Below, piece by piece: positions 1 to 12,940 of a stretch of 64,000 bases of DNA (positions within the stretch are counted from its first letter, which is position 1; every line of letters starts with the position of its first letter). Source of the DNA: Heloderma charlesbogerti (taxonomy: Eukaryota > Chordata > Lepidosauria > Squamata > Helodermatidae); NCBI GenBank assembly GCA_026122225.1, contig JANEZZ010002675.1, forward strand, positions 1,410,501 to 1,474,500, written 5' to 3'. A model generated the notes under the pieces. It was not told the origin of the DNA. It searched no databases and saw only the letters and a list, made by a program, of their open reading frames with translations. The translations under genes and the position numbers were made by a program.

Positions 1-1725
1 GCCAGTAAATGGTTTCAGAAAGTGCTAAAATATGCTGGTAGTTTGGGTCTTTCTGGTGTTTTGGTCAATGGGCATCACCCACACTGGAATATGGCCCCCC
101 AAGAGCTCTGAAACCACTGGAATGAGGCCCTCAGGCTGAAAGAGGTTCAGCACTGCTTCAATAGAACATGTAAAAGTAATAGTGAAGCATATTGTGCACC
201 CTACAAATATGTATGTAGGCTTACAGTAGCTAAAGTTAGGCTCCAAGAATGGCTTAAGAAAGATGACACACCCATGGACTTATAATTTTTACAAAGTACA
301 TTTTTAAACAGTACGAAGCTATATGCAGTGCAGTGAAGTTGTAAGCGGCACAATGGGTTGGGTCCAGACTTAGCTATCTGCAAAAGGCCTCCTTCCATCT
401 GCAGAAGCTTTTTGATGCAGGAGAGTGATCCTGCTGGTGAAGTTGGGGGAGATGACTTTTGATGATTCTCTCCTCTCCTTTCAGTCTCCATCAGCACGAG
501 TTTTACTGTTATGGAAGGTCCGCAATCCTCTGGAACAGAGTTTTTGAGGGTGTAAGGGAGTGCAGGGGGATGGGGGAATCAGCAAAACTTGCCGCCCCCC
601 TGCCCCCCCCTTGCCAGCTGGAATGTTCTCTGAGAAGAATGCTGCTCAGGACATGCTCCCACTGCTCAGAACAAAGTCTGGATCCAGACCAATATTTGGA
701 AAGAGTACAAATACCAGATTGCATTTGAAAAAATGATACAAATAATTATTCTTGGTAGATGGAACCCATTCCTTTAGTTTGAATCCCCTTTTTAAGCAAT
801 CAGAATAATAATCATTAGGAAGTCAACCTGTAATAATGGCGTATCAGTAGCATACATCTTTGTTCCAGTTATCCTACCAAACAATGTGAATTATAATAAA
901 AAATATTTTGGCATATGGAAATGTCTAACTCCAATTTCCACAGAATGACAAAAGGTGTGACTTCTCAACAGTGTAATATATGGCTTTGTGTTGACAGAAG
1001 ACTTTGAGGAACACATGCAAAGTCCTGGAGGCTGCAATCTTCAAATGAACCACTTTTGGAATCATTCCACCAGGAGCACCAAGAATGTGGTTCATATATC
1101 ATTTGGGGATTGCAGTCCCTTCATCTTTCTGAGGCACTCACTGATTTTGAAATGAAACACTCAGATGTCTCTTATGTCACAGGAGAGTTATGTGTGTAAA
1201 TATGGCATGACCACAGCCAGTTTACTTTACTCAACCACTTTGCTCAAATCTGAGATTAGGAGGGAGAGTTTTCACAGTTGATGGGTCTCCATGTACTGCC
1301 CTCAGTCCTCCCACCCCCTTTCTGTATTTGTGGCTTATCTCACATAATTGGAAGTTAGAGAAGAGATGAAATGAGACCTTTTATTGAAGAACCATACCAG
1401 ATTCTGCTTCATGCAAGAATGGTTGGAGTCCAGCATCCTAACATAACCTCTATCCCCTTCCTCTTCCACCCTCAAACCTGCCCAAGTGGATTTGGCTTGC
1501 TACACCACAAGTACCTGTATTGCAGTTAAGATTTTCTGTTTTGCAATTAAGTACTATTCTTGCACATGTCTTTTAGGGAAACTACAGTTTCTGTGTGCCA
1601 GGCAGGGATGTGTTGTGTGTGCACTGATAGTCAAATCTGCTAGAAAACCACACACTCAAGTTTATTGATGAGGCTTTCACAATCACAAAGGAATTTCCAG
1701 AAATAAACCAGTTACTGAAGGCTAA

Positions 1726-2076
1726 GGAAGCAAAACAGACATTACTTTAAATCTGTATCTAGCAGCTACATTTTTTTTCATTTTTACTCTAGAATAGATG
1801 CAGGGGCTCCAATCTAGATTTTAGAAGCACCCCCCCCCCCATGTTAGGGTTCCAATCTGGATGCCCCTGCTCCTATTCTAGAATAAAAATGAAAAAGGCA
1901 TAGTTGCTAGATAAAGGATAGGATCCAACTGTATCCCAGCACTAGCAAAATTGCCGATTTTTCCCATTGCTTTAGCAAGCACAAGCATTGGTTTATGCTC
2001 ATACTGTGCCATTACACTAGTGCTGTGGAACAGTTGGATCCTACCCACAGATTTAAAGTAATGTCTGTTTTGGCCC
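1726..2076. mobile_element. Palindromic MITE with TAA target duplication
   Basis: The two ends are inverted copies. The left arm has AAAACAGACATTACTTTAAA at about 1732 and its complement stands at about 2053-2072. A second inverted block (CTAGAATAG and flanks) lies at about 1757-1825 and 1845-1910. The trinucleotide TAA stands directly outside both ends (1723-1725 and 2077-2079). A 3-bp TWA duplication is typical of PIF/Harbinger DNA transposons, so this is probably a non-autonomous member; no transposase is present. The right arm is interrupted by another hairpin element. Confidence 0.6.
1914..2046. mobile_element. Hairpin MITE nested in another MITE
   Basis: The ends are inverted copies: GGATAGGATCCAACTGT near 1916 and ACAGTTGGATCCTACC near 2030, followed inward by CAGCACTAG and CTAGTGCTG. 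It splits the right arm of the surrounding palindrome. Removing it brings GCTAGATA next to CAGATTT, which then matches the undisturbed left arm. No coding capacity; family unknown. Confidence 0.55.
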
Positions 2077-3182
2077 TAAGACAACAGATCAAACAAGTTC
2101 GTGACTTTAAAAGTGGAGTGTCTTAATAGGACCAAGTGGGGTTGATATCCAATGAATTACAGTAAAAGTGCTGAAATGAATATAAAGAGCAGGGTATTTA
2201 TCATCTTCTTAGACATAAATGACTTTTGTATAAATATCACTATCTTAATCAGCTTCCTCCCCAGAGATGCAACAGTCAAGGTTTTGGAAGGTGAACAAGG
2301 AAATCCATTTTAAAGTAACGCTACCCAGTGCACAGAACTAAACGGCAACCAGGAGCCCTACAGATAAATGTATGGATGTGGCTGCTTCTGTATATTTCTT
2401 TGTCCGCTTCTTTTCCATAGTCCCGCCAGATGTTCCCAGGATTATCCAGTCTGCCTGCGGCTCCTTCTTTCTTGGTATAAGCACTCTCCCTGACCCATTG
2501 GCTATATCAGAGAATCTGTATATATGCTCAGAGAATACTAGAGCAACATTCTCTTCCAACAAACTCCAAGCTAATGGGGCCTAATGGCACTGGCTTTGTT
2601 CAGTATGAGAAATTAACAGGATGGCCAGCAGAGAAATAATCAATGAATGGTTTGCTCCTTTCTGTCTTCACTGTTAAGGTGAATGAATAATGAGTGAAGT
2701 AGTACTATTGACAAACAGGAGCCATGACTCCTGGGTTCCACAATGGGCCCTGCCACCACTTCTCCCATCTCTTTATCTGTGGAGATACCATTCAAATAGA
2801 TACTTGCACCAATCCAGTAATCGGTTTCAGACCTACAATGGCATCCTGTTCATTTAGCTGCTCCAACAGGTCTGCAGGCACATTCTTTTGCACATGCGAG
2901 TCTGCTCCCTCCATTGGAATTAATGGGATATTACATGTGCTCAACTGAGCACAGATGGAGAGAGCCATTTGACTGCAGTCCAAGGTAGGTAGCCCAGCCT
3001 CCTGCCTCCCGAAGTGGCCAAACAGATTCCTTTGTGAAGGCCACAAGCAGAACTTGAAGGCAATAGCCATTCTCCACTGTAGCTCCCAAGCTGTTGATTA
3101 TTGCAATAGTGCCTCCGAACTGGAAAGTTCTAATAGCCATTAAACTACTAGCCATTGAAAGATCCATCCTCTATACTGGCAG

Positions 3183-3455
3183 TGTTATTTTCACTCCCCT
3201 TCTTAATGTTTCCTAGCATGGAATCTGCCTTTTTCACAGCTGCTGCACACTGATTTGCTTTTCATTGGGCAATTTGCTAGTTAGTCACTGCCAGTTCAAT
3301 TAGGATCTTTTGTCCCAGTGTACATCACTTTACTCTTACCTAAACTGAGCCTATTTTCCCATTTTGTTGCCTATTTACACACTCTGGAAGACCCTTTTAG
3401 AACTCCTCATAGTCTACATGGATTTTTACCACCTTGACTAATTTGGTGTCAATTA
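3183..3455 (-). mobile_element. Old CR1 LINE fragment, antisense
   Basis: The minus strand resembles the 3' part of CR1 retrotransposons. The phrases 'cctagcatggaatctgcctt' and 'ctgctgcacactg' have close counterparts in the antisense CR1 near 61.3 kb (cctaacacggaatttgcct). The copy is divergent and lacks a recognisable 3' tail. Edges are approximate. Confidence 0.5.
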
Positions 3456-5232
3456 TGGCAGATGGAGCTCTGTGACAATGACTTTTCCCTTTCAAAGCCA
3501 GCAATGGCAGAGCCTGCCCTTACACAAGCAGGGTTGGCTAGATTATAGCCGTCCAGCAAATCACTTGGAATGTAAAATGAAGTGTCAAGGCTTGGAGGTC
3601 TGAAGGCAAGCTGGTGAATGAGTCAGAAAGCAGGGAGAAGTTGTTTGAGGGCAGTTCGGTCAATGCTGGAGTGACAAGTTGCTCTGACTGAGTAGCCAAG
3701 ACATTCTCAGTAAATTTATAGGCTCACGCTGGATACTACAGTTGCCTTGTTTCAACAGACTGATACTGATCCCTTAGCTGCAGTACTACCTCTGAGTCTG
3801 ATGCTCCACAGTGGTGGTGCTGAAGAGTAACAGAAAGCAGGGCAACACCTCCTTGCAAACTCTGACAGTGGCATAGTGAGTAATGCTTCTGGGTCCCAGT
3901 GCCAGAGTCCAAATGGTTTGAGACTCCAGGTGCTTTACAAGAAGAAATGAGAGATCCAGGTAAATGGGGCTGTACCACTTATGACAAATGAATTCACCCT
4001 CTATGAAACTGCCAGCAGATTAGCCCACAATACCTCACAATTAACTATTCATGTTGGTAACGGAATCAAATCATGTTTGGAAGCCAATTGATGCTCATAG
4101 CCTGTTTCTATGGAAACTAGTGGAAGCCATATGTGCCCTCATCTAAGAGAAGGATTTAGAACTAAATAAGCTGCTGATATATCTTTGAGTCAGAAGTGGG
4201 AATATCCATACCAGCACTGTATTGTCTATAGATTTGTGATGAAGTGGGTTTTTCCCCCTGCCTGTGCCTTTTAACAACAGCAACTGTAATATCCCAAATC
4301 GCTGCACCAGATGTTGTTTATGAAATGGGTGATTGTGTACTGCTGTATGTCTCAAGAAGGAAGCATTAAAGTGTCAGGCATCTCTCTTTACATCTTCTAG
4401 TTTGACTTACTGTAAATGAATTGAATACTCACTGGATATATTGCAAGGCATTTCAACTTTAAGACCTGCTTATAAGATTTGTATTGCCCCTTTGTGCTAT
4501 TTTATTGTAATAGAAACACATTACAGAGCTAGCTGGAAGTGGAAAGAATTCTCATAAAACAGCATCCTTACAAGCTAAATTTGTGCTTGGAGAGGATACA
4601 AACTGGATCCTGTTCCTGCCCCTAGCAAAGCATTCCAGGGAGTCCCTCTCTGCTAGCCATTTCCCCCAGCACTGCTAAGGGTTTATTGAGAGTCAATTAT
4701 CTAGGATAAGTCTGATGTGTTTACATGTTTAAGTGGTAGACCAGAAACTGAAGTAGAGAGTCCAAATGTCAGAAGCACCTAACTCTTCTCCCTTTCATCC
4801 TGAGAAAGAAGGTCAAGCAAGCTGCAGTAGAGTTACTTTCTCAGCTGCATGGGTAGATTTCATGGTTCCATAAAGAAACTCAGAGACCCCAAATAGTCCA
4901 GGGGAGATGGTAGCATATCTTTCTTTTCCCAATAGCCCCCCAAAAGTCCATAGCCTGTAACTACTGTCCAATCTTCTTTCTTCCCTTGTCCCCAAAAGTC
5001 CTGGAGCATGCTTTTCACTCCTGCTGCCTTGATTTTCTCTTTTCAAACTGTATGCTTCACTCCTTCCAACTGGTTTCCACCCTCTGAACTTCACTTAAAC
5101 TGTCTTGCTATGATCACAGACTATTTTCTTGCAGCCAGTTCCAAAGTTCGTATTCTGTCCAGGTCCTACTTGACATTTCTGCTGCCCTTTATACGGTTGA
5201 CCATCATCTTCTCCTTGACTACTTCCATGCCT

Positions 5233-5400
5233 TAGGAACATGGGAAGCTGCCTTAGTCTAAGTCAATCCATTGATCCATCTAGCTCAGTATTATCCACAG
5301 TGGCTCTCCGGGCTTTCAGATAGGGCTTTCCCAGTCCTATCTGGAGATGCCAGGCACCTTCTACTTACAAAGCATATGCTCCAGCACTGAAGCACAGACG
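5233..5400 (-). mobile_element. tRNA-derived SINE, antisense, degraded
   Basis: Reading in from the 3' end on the minus strand, the sequence contains GGAAGCTGCCTTAGTCTAAG, CCATCTAGCTCAGTATT and GGAGATGCC. These belong to the same SINE seen in sense at 38985 and 48618 (gagctagatggaccaatggt). The tRNA-like head, expected near 5370-5400, is eroded. The family is a polymerase III-transcribed squamate SINE. Confidence 0.6.
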
Positions 5401-6079
5401 TTTCCTTAGATTTCTGCAGCTCTGTTTGTCTTCCTATCAAATTGCTTATTCAGTATTTCCACTGGGGAAAACTCCTCCTTCTCTGCCTTTCTCCAGTCTG
5501 CAGGGCCCCTTGGGATTCTGCTTTACATTGCCATGACTGATGTCACCAAATTTCATGGGTTTTACCTATTGATGACACCTGTAACACCTGATGCCAGATC
5601 TTTTCTTGTTCTGTCTAGCCCAAATCTCTGTCTGTCTGATATATACACTTCCATGTCTTCTTGCTGTAGTATGCACAATGTCTCTAAAACTGAACTACTA
5701 ATCTTTTCTCCCAATCTCTCTTCTGCCTAATCATACCCCATATCCATCAGCAACATCACTGTTCATGAGAGTAAGAAATGCTTTTGAGGTAGGAACCTGT
5801 TATTTTTGTCTGTGTAACTCAGCACAGTGCTAGAGACACTGATAACTGATGTTGCAATACTACTAATATATGAAATAGACTGACATTCTTTGTGTAGAAA
5901 GGAGTTACTGCAGGAGAATTGCCCTGAGATAACACCCTTTGAACAGGGCTGTCCTTACCATGCAGCAGGTTAAAGCAACCTGATTCAGGTGGCACCATAT
6001 GGGAACGGGGAACAGATGAAGGCAGGAATTGGTGTCTGACTTTTGTTGGCCCAAGCAGGGTTGGAGGGCACCATTTGGG

Positions 6080-6420
6080 CTCCACTTTATTTTTATTCAT
6101 TTAAAAGTATTTCTATATTGCTTGTCATGTAAGAACATATCCAGGCGGTATACAGCAATAAAAAATAATATAAATATACTATAAAATATAAATATACAAA
6201 ATAACTAAAACCTACTAAAACATGACCAGTGACCATCCTCTACAAACCAGAATGACAAGTATCACAAATCATTGAAAGCTGAAGTGAATAAAAAAGATTT
6301 CAACATACACCTAAACTGCATCAGGGTTGGCACTTGTTTTATTTCTGGAGGGGAGGGTATTCCAGAGAGTGGGTGCCACCACAGAAAAGGCCCTCTACCT
6401 AGTTGTCACCAGATGGACAT
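6080..6420 (-). mobile_element. L2/CR1-like LINE 3' fragment, antisense
   Basis: The left end is T-rich with a degraded 'ATATTGC...CGGTATAC' motif, followed by AT-rich sequence. The segment then ends with the phrases 'tattccagagagtgggtgcc' and 'ccacagaaaaggccctct'. The same pattern recurs at 7055-7435 and 53370-53570. It is the antisense 3' region of a LINE whose sense 3' end is visible at 45655-45725. No intact frame. Confidence 0.45.
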
Positions 6421-6931
6421 CTGCAGAATGAGGCACAACTAGGGGGGCTTTTGATGATGATCACAGTGGCCAGGCAGGCATATTTGGGGGAAGGTCTGGG
6501 GCTGGCACTGCCTCTGAATCTTGACTGTATAATAAGTCTTAACTTTTCCCCACATTATTACAATTTAGTCAGCACCCTTAATTTTTTAACTCAGTAAAAT
6601 GACAAAGCACAGCATAACAGGAAAAACAGCTTGTCTTCATGGGAAGTGGGGAAAGCCTGCCTGTCTAAAACTTCTGAGAAGAATGCTTTCAGTTCCTCCT
6701 CCATATCTATAATATGGACATGCTAAAAGAGAATCAGGAACACATCTGTGCTGTTCCTGTTTTGACCACTGAGTGGCAGGAGAACAGCAAATTCTACCTG
6801 AGGCATTGGGAGTATTCTAAACAAAAGTTAAAATGTTACCCAAATGAAATGCCAATCTTTGTGTTCAACACTGACTCCCCCTCCTCGACAGTTGCTGCCA
6901 TTAATTAATTTAATGATTTACTGATTTCCAA

Positions 6932-7060
6932 AGGAGCAGCCTTGTTAGTCTGTTGCAGCAAAAACAACAAAATCTTGTGCCACCTTAAAGGCTAACAGAA
7001 TATGCCAGAATAAATATGTTAGTCTTTCAGGTGCCACAAGGCTCATTGTTGTTTTTGATT
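6932..7060. repeat. Foldback repeat with gttagtctgt motif
   Basis: CAAAAACAACAA near 6960 is inverted as TTGTTGTTTTTG near 7047, and CTTGTGCCACCTTAAAG pairs approximately with CTTTCAGGTGCCACAAG. The 'ttgttagtctgttgcagcaa' start resembles an abundant reptile interspersed repeat. Short, non-coding. Confidence 0.45.
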
Positions 7061-7435
7061 TATTTAAATATCCATAAGCTGCGTTTCTGGACCAAGTCTA
7101 CCCAAAGTGGTGAACAAAGTACAAGCGTAAAAATAGAAATGCAACAATATCTAATATTATAATAAAACTTTAAAATTCAAAAATACCCCCAAACCCCAGC
7201 ACATTAAAATATAATTCAGCCAGTAGAAAAGCATGCCCAGCCAGAGCAATAAAATATCAATAAAACAGCAGCATGACTAATACAACACATCAATTAAAAG
7301 CCATTTGAAACAGGTAGGTTTTCAACGCCTTTTTAAATACTGTAGTTGAGGGTTAGGGGCAATTCCACGTACCTTGAGAGGGAGTTGCATAAGGTAGGGA
7401 CCACTACTATGACATCATTTACAGAAAGAAAGCTA
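7055..7435 (-). mobile_element. L2/CR1-like LINE 3' fragment, antisense
   Basis: Starts with a T/A-rich tail (gatttatttaaatatccat), then A-rich sequence, then 'gtaggttttcaacgcc', 'cttgagagggagttgcat' and 'agggaccactac', in the same order as the copies at 6080-6420 and 53370-53570. It is an old, 5'-truncated antisense LINE copy with no surviving frame. Confidence 0.45.
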
Positions 7436-10052
7436 TGCATAACTTAATATTCCCCCCAGTTCTAATTGTAAAGATTTCTATAAATGTGTAAAACATTGCA
7501 GAGATAACTACCGCCCTGCCTAGAACCCCTCAAAGTAATCCTTGTTTGGATGCTTGTCAAGATGTGTTAAAAAAAAATAAATTAAGCCCATTCTCTAAAC
7601 CAGGGATGGAGAACTGCCATCCTATGAAGCCTTTCCATCCAAACTACTGTCCTCTTCTCAGCCCCATGCCACCCATTCATACTTTGTCCCACTGTGGACA
7701 GGGAGGAAGGATTTCTGTCAGTATGGCAGCTGGGGTTAAGCCTCTACTCCCCATGAGCTGTGATCCTGATGAATGTCTAAACCAGAAGACTGAGCTGAAG
7801 TCATGAATTAAGCAAATAGATTTGGATTTCTATTCAGTATTTATTTCAAAGCTTTTACCATTACTTTTCCTGAGTAATCGTCAGGTCTAGGAACGTGTGT
7901 ATTTAAAGGGAAGCTGGCATAATCATAGCTTTATTGATAGTGATACAGTTTAGACCATAACAGTAGGTCTAAAAGTTGCGAGTTGCAATAAAATACCAGG
8001 AATCGGCAGTGTTGGCTTGTAAATATATTTGGAATGGAATTCTGCTCCTTGTTTTATTTCTCCTTCTTTCATCAGTTGAGATCCCCAAGTAGCCCATTTC
8101 TTGGCAAATAAATTTATTCTTTATGTCCACCTCTCTTGCCTTTATAACTTGGCCTCATTTAACTGTCAGAAAGAAACTCATGAGAACAAGCTCTCCTCTT
8201 TTGGTTTCATTCTGTAATGTTTACAACTCTTTGTAGAATTCACTTTACAAATACAGGCTGCACGTGTGGGTTGAGGACAGAAAATGTCCTATTGATGGGG
8301 TTCTGTTTTGTAAATTTCAAAATTCCCCTATCTTTTGAGAAAAACAAATGTATTATATTAGCGGCCAGATGTTGCAACTTTCACATTTCCTTCTTGTTTC
8401 AGCTGGCCCCCACTGGACAACAGCTTGTGTAGGTGGTTGCCACAGGAACAACGTAGACTTCCTGTGAGGTCAACCTTTACAAATACAAGGGTGTGACAAA
8501 AAAAGTAAATTAGACTGAGACAATTAAAAAATTCAACAGAGAAAAATTCAACAGAGAATGCACATGAATCTAAATAATGGTACAAAAATGCATTGCCAAT
8601 GTTAACCCACAAAAACAAGTCACAAAACAGAAACATCTGATGTTCAATAGTGTTTTAAGAGAATTGAAAGTGGTTTGAGAGAGGCATAATATCCCATGGT
8701 GTACACATATATTTCTTTTCACCCACTGTCACCTCTAAAACAGGTTATATAGGCTTTTGAAACAATACAAAAATCTGCAATGCCTGTTAATAATTGGAGG
8801 TGAATTTGAGATGAGTGTACATACCATGAGTAGCAATAATTCTTTCAAACATCTGTCAGTCATCTGAAAAATCAGTCACCTGTCTGAAGTCTGTGTGACA
8901 ATGAGTCACATTAGTAGGTGATGCTCAGGCTGACTGCAGTGGCAGCAGACAAAGTGGTGGGGGTGGGTAAGGTTGTATGTACTTTTGTGCTATCTACTGC
9001 CGCTTCAATAGGCTTTCTTTCAATGGCAAAAAGGATTGCTATTCAGCTGAAGCAGGCTTTCCCAGCTTTGTACTTCTTAACCATGAGTTGGCCTAGCTGC
9101 TCATTCTACTTTGACCATGTCCAAAGCCCAGCTTTTCTCAGTGTTATAAACAGTGGTGCAGCTAGAGTTGGACCTTGGGGCCAAAGTCTAGGGACTCACC
9201 ACCCAGGGCCCCCCCAAATGACCACCCAGAGAGTGGCCGGTGATGAGGGCTCCAGAGCACCAGAAGCAAACTGCCTTTTAATCTTTTCGTCATGATTACT
9301 ATCATTTAAGGGAGTTTAAAATGCAAAACTGCACATAGAGTGTTTTTTCTCTTGTCAGGGTTGGCAAACATTTTAACATAACAGGAATGAGGAAGCAGTT
9401 GTAAAACATAGAATGGTGGTGGGGGAAGAAGATAAATGTGAGTTATGTGCTTCACACCTGAAATAATACACATGGCTGTCTAAAGGAGAGGCACATGATA
9501 CCATTAAATCCAGAGTCTAAAAAGACATCACTGTGCTACTAGTTGCAAAAGACGTTGTGTACCTCACCTGGATAACCTTGTCCACTGTGTAATTGGTGCC
9601 CTTCTTCTAGGACATATGTATACTTCAAAGTGAAAATGATGATGATAATGATAATAAAAATGTCTTTAACTTTCATGGCCTTCTGCTATGCAGCCTGAAA
9701 GGACTCCTAGACACTGGAGGCTCCCTGTTACGCTTGCAGCCCCATCACAGACCAACAATTCTCATGGCTTCTTGAGAGGAAGCCATGATATCTGTATCTA
9801 TTGCAAAGGCTTCTAGGTTACATTTCTAAAGATATATATTTTCCAAGGCAGCATACAAATACATTGAAAGAATTTTAAAAGGAATGCCAGTGTTTAAAAT
9901 GATAAAACAAAGGGAGCAATAGATACTGTTTCAGGCCCATCATCCCATCATAAGTGCTAAAACTATTACACATGACCATTACCAGTCACAAGCAACAACT
10001 GAGACATTAGCCTACCCATTAACCTATGCATTTAGACATGAGTAGGCTTGCT

Positions 10053-10345
10053 AAGGGCCAAACTACATGGTGCTCTGGTTCGCATGACACGACAACCCAT
10101 TGTGGGTTATTTAACCCGCGATGAGCTGCAGTGATTGGGGGGATTGGTGTGTCATCTGAACCCGGTCTTTGGGGGTTATGTGAGGGTTTAACAACCCTTG
10201 TTGTAGGGTTATGTGGGTTTTTTAACCCTTTCATAACCCCCCAATGGCTGAGTTCTTACAACACAGCAATGCCCGATCAGGGTTGCATATTCAAATCGCG
10301 CTCAACATACACCCACTGTGAGCCCTGCCATTTCATGCAAACCAG
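10053..10345. mobile_element. hAT-like MITE with ggttcgca motif
   Basis: Internal inverted blocks such as GGTTATTTAACCC and GGGTTTTTTAACCC, and the phrase 'ggttcgcatgacacgacaa', resemble the element at 26314-26620 (gggttcgcacaacatgataa). Ends are not well defined and no target duplication is clear. Non-coding. Confidence 0.4.
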
Positions 10346-10935
10346 GTCAGTCTGTTGAATACTTGGCTTGGTGCTGTGTGATACTTTTTTTTAAATTTAA
10401 ATTAGCAACGAGGGGAGCAGGGGAGGATCAGAATTGGGACCTTGCCAAAGAGCAGAGCAGAGGGGGATTATTATCATTGGGAAAGTGGTGTGGAAAAAGG
10501 ATTTTTAAAAATCCTTCCACCTTGTTGTGGTCCCAGTCTTGATCAGACTCCTCTCCCCTGTGACTTCTATTTACAACACAATCCTATGCATATCCACTCC
10601 CAGGTAAGTGTATATATGATTGCACCCATAAAGTTTTTTAAAAAGAATTGCACCATGGCAAACTACGCATTTAACTTAACATGTAGTTTAGAGCCAAGAC
10701 ACTTTTGGTAATCTTCCTTTTGAAGACCTATGTGGGGGAATTTACTAAGAGTGTTCTCAAGCATAATGAAATATGTTTGTTGTTGATTTTAAATTTCCCA
10801 CATTGCTCAATTGAGCAGAATTTGATTTTACACTGGCTTGCTTTTCTTTTCAATAGCACAATAATAATGTCCTGATGTGATACATCCCAGACTAAAAGGC
10901 ATTTTTAGTGCCACTTGGGAAAGCATCTGGAGGGT

Positions 10936-11367
10936 GCAATCCTATAGGGATAGTCGGCCGCCTCCAAACTTGGAGGCGACCGACTATCCAATACAGGGCG
11001 GGGGAGCGTGGAGGGGATCTTCTCCGCACTCCAGCTACCCTACATTTGTGGCTAGATGGCTGATTTCGGCTGTCTAGCTGGGGCGCCTTGGAATGGGGGT
11101 GTGGGGGGAGGCTGGATGGATCATAGGAAGTGTTGTACCAGTGCTTCTGCCATCCCTTCCCTGCCCCCAGGGACACCCCCTTTCCCCCTGCTCTGCTCTT
11201 CTCTTATGAGCATGGAGCTGGGGACGAACTGCGGTGCCTGCGAAGCAGCGGAGAGGCAGTTTTCTGGGAACCGACCTCAAAGCCCTGGCTCTGAGGTTGG
11301 TTCCCAGAAAACAAAAAATCCTATGGCCATGTAACTTCTGTCTAGTGGCCACGGGATTGCACCCTAA
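10936..11367. mobile_element. Longer Harbinger-like MITE, multi-hairpin
   Basis: The ends GGGTGCAATCC (left) and GGATTGCACCC (right, followed by TAAG) are the same inverted ends as the short MITEs at 43002, 56013 and 61046. Inside are at least two strong hairpins: ATAGTCGG...CCGACTAT at about 10957-10988, and TTTTCTGGGAACCGACCTC pairing with GAGGTTGGTTCCCAGAAAA at about 11261-11312. The expected TWA duplication is not visible on the left. Several overlapping open frames here are by-products of GC-rich palindromic sequence. Confidence 0.5.
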
Positions 11368-12107
11368 GTCTTGGAAGGTGCCAACTATACTGGCACTCTC
11401 ATATCTTCTCTTAGTCTTTCCCAAAATACTACTTTCAGCTTGATGTGTTGTGTATCTACACTCGCACAATCATTCATTTAACACTTGAGCAACACCTTTC
11501 TCTGTGTACTTAAAAGAATTAATAAGCAAGTTCTTATTGTAATTGGCGAGGGCTTTTATGATGAAATAAATCTGTCTCCAGTTCTTGTTACATGTTCTGC
11601 TCACTGAGCTCATAGAGATTTTTAAATTAGAGGGGAGTGGGGGAAACAGGGTTTCCTTTCCAAAGATCGTTTCATTAGTTCTGCACTATAATCCTACCAA
11701 AGCCTGCATTCCACGTGCAACACACAAATGTTCCTTTGCCATTTTCTCAGATTAGGAATGAATGATTGGTAAGCCACTATTGGGGCTTCACATCGCCTGT
11801 CAGACTCGCCTGCATAATCCTCATTTGCTTTATTGTGAAAGGCAAAGCAATACACCAAGAATCTAAAAGCCAATGAATATTGGAGACAACCGTGTTTCAG
11901 TTTTAAACTAAATTCCTTTCATCTGCTCCCCACACCTCGCCTGTGAGAATAATAACAACTAGCTTTATTTTTATGCTTAATGGAGACCACAAAGAGAGAG
12001 ATGCTTACTTCCTCACAAATACCTCATGTTCCTTATGCTTATTACTTACCTGCAAGTCACTAACACTCATCCTGTGAAGTACTCCTTGCAATACGAGCAA
12101 AGGGCTG

Positions 12108-12275
12108 GATGTGCCTGATCTCGTCTGATCTCAGAAGCTAAGCAGGGTCAGCCCTGGTTAGTACTTGGATGGGAGACTGCCTGGGAATCAGGCTTCCTGC
12201 ACTGAGCAGGGGGTTGAACTTGATGGTCTTGTAGGCCCCTTCCAACCCTATGATTCTGTGATTCTGTGATAATGG
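12108..12275 (+). mobile_element. 5S rRNA-derived head fused to CR1 3' tail (SINE-like)
   Basis: Positions about 12111-12189 match vertebrate 5S rRNA from about nucleotide 24 to about 100, including the internal polymerase III promoter (AGCTAAGCAGGG, then TTAGTACTTGGATGGGAGAC). The first part of the 5S gene and its normal 3' end are missing. From about 12194 the sequence becomes a CR1 3' end (GAGCAGGGGGTTGAACTTGA, then GTAGGCCCCTTCCAACCCTA) with an ATTCTGTG tail. A promoter head on a LINE tail is the standard layout of a SINE. It could also be a single template-switch product, since only one copy is visible. Confidence 0.7.
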
Positions 12276-12769
12276 CTAATCAAAGATCATTCCTTCTATG
12301 ATAATCAAACCAACCATGTTATACCTCACACACACAAACTCTAATCCTGTTCACCTCCCCACATCTGTGGATGGAAGTGGATTGATTTCCTCCCTCCCAC
12401 TACCTACCATTGGTCTTCATTTTCTATGTATTCTTCCTCATGGTGAGAAGGAGAATCATAGCGATGGAAGGGATCTTGTAAGCCCTCTAGTCCATCTCCA
12501 TGCTCAATGCAGGAAATCCAAAGCTAGAGCATCCCTAACAGATGGCTGCCCAGAAGAGGTCTGTGAAGAGGTTGAAGGAACAAAGATGGATAATGAAAGG
12601 CTTAGATCTCCAAACGATCTCCAAAAGTCCAGTGTTTCCAATGGAAATTAATTGTCATATCTCATTGCTGAGTGGCCTTTTCATCTGCTACAGGCAATTG
12701 GAAATGTTCTTTTCTCCATTATGTCCTATCTCCTTTATGACAGTGCCTAAAAGCATTTCCACAAGTGAC

Positions 12770-12940
12770 TCTCAGTATAGTCCTATATATGTCTACCCAG
12801 AAGTAAACCCCACTGACTTTCTAGGTAAGTGTGTATAGAATTGTAACCTACCAGTTCAATGCTTGATATGTTTACTTTGAAGTAAAACCCACTATGTTTA
12901 ATGAGACTTACTCTCAGATAAGATTGCAGCCGTGGGATAC
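12770..12940. repeat. Two short AAGTAAG-type repeats in tandem
   Basis: Two diverged copies of a very common squamate repeat lie side by side: about 12773-12846 (agtcctatatatgtctaccc, then aggtaagtgtgtatag) and about 12869-12938 (atgtttactttgaagtaaaa, then gataagattgcagcc). The same family is seen at 13525, 52591, 57846/58081 and 61946. They are short palindrome-like elements without coding capacity. Confidence 0.5.

Noticed and set aside
12111..12189. Functional 5S rRNA gene
   Set aside because: The first ~23 nucleotides and normal 3' end are missing and a CR1 tail follows directly; there is no T-run terminator at the expected place.
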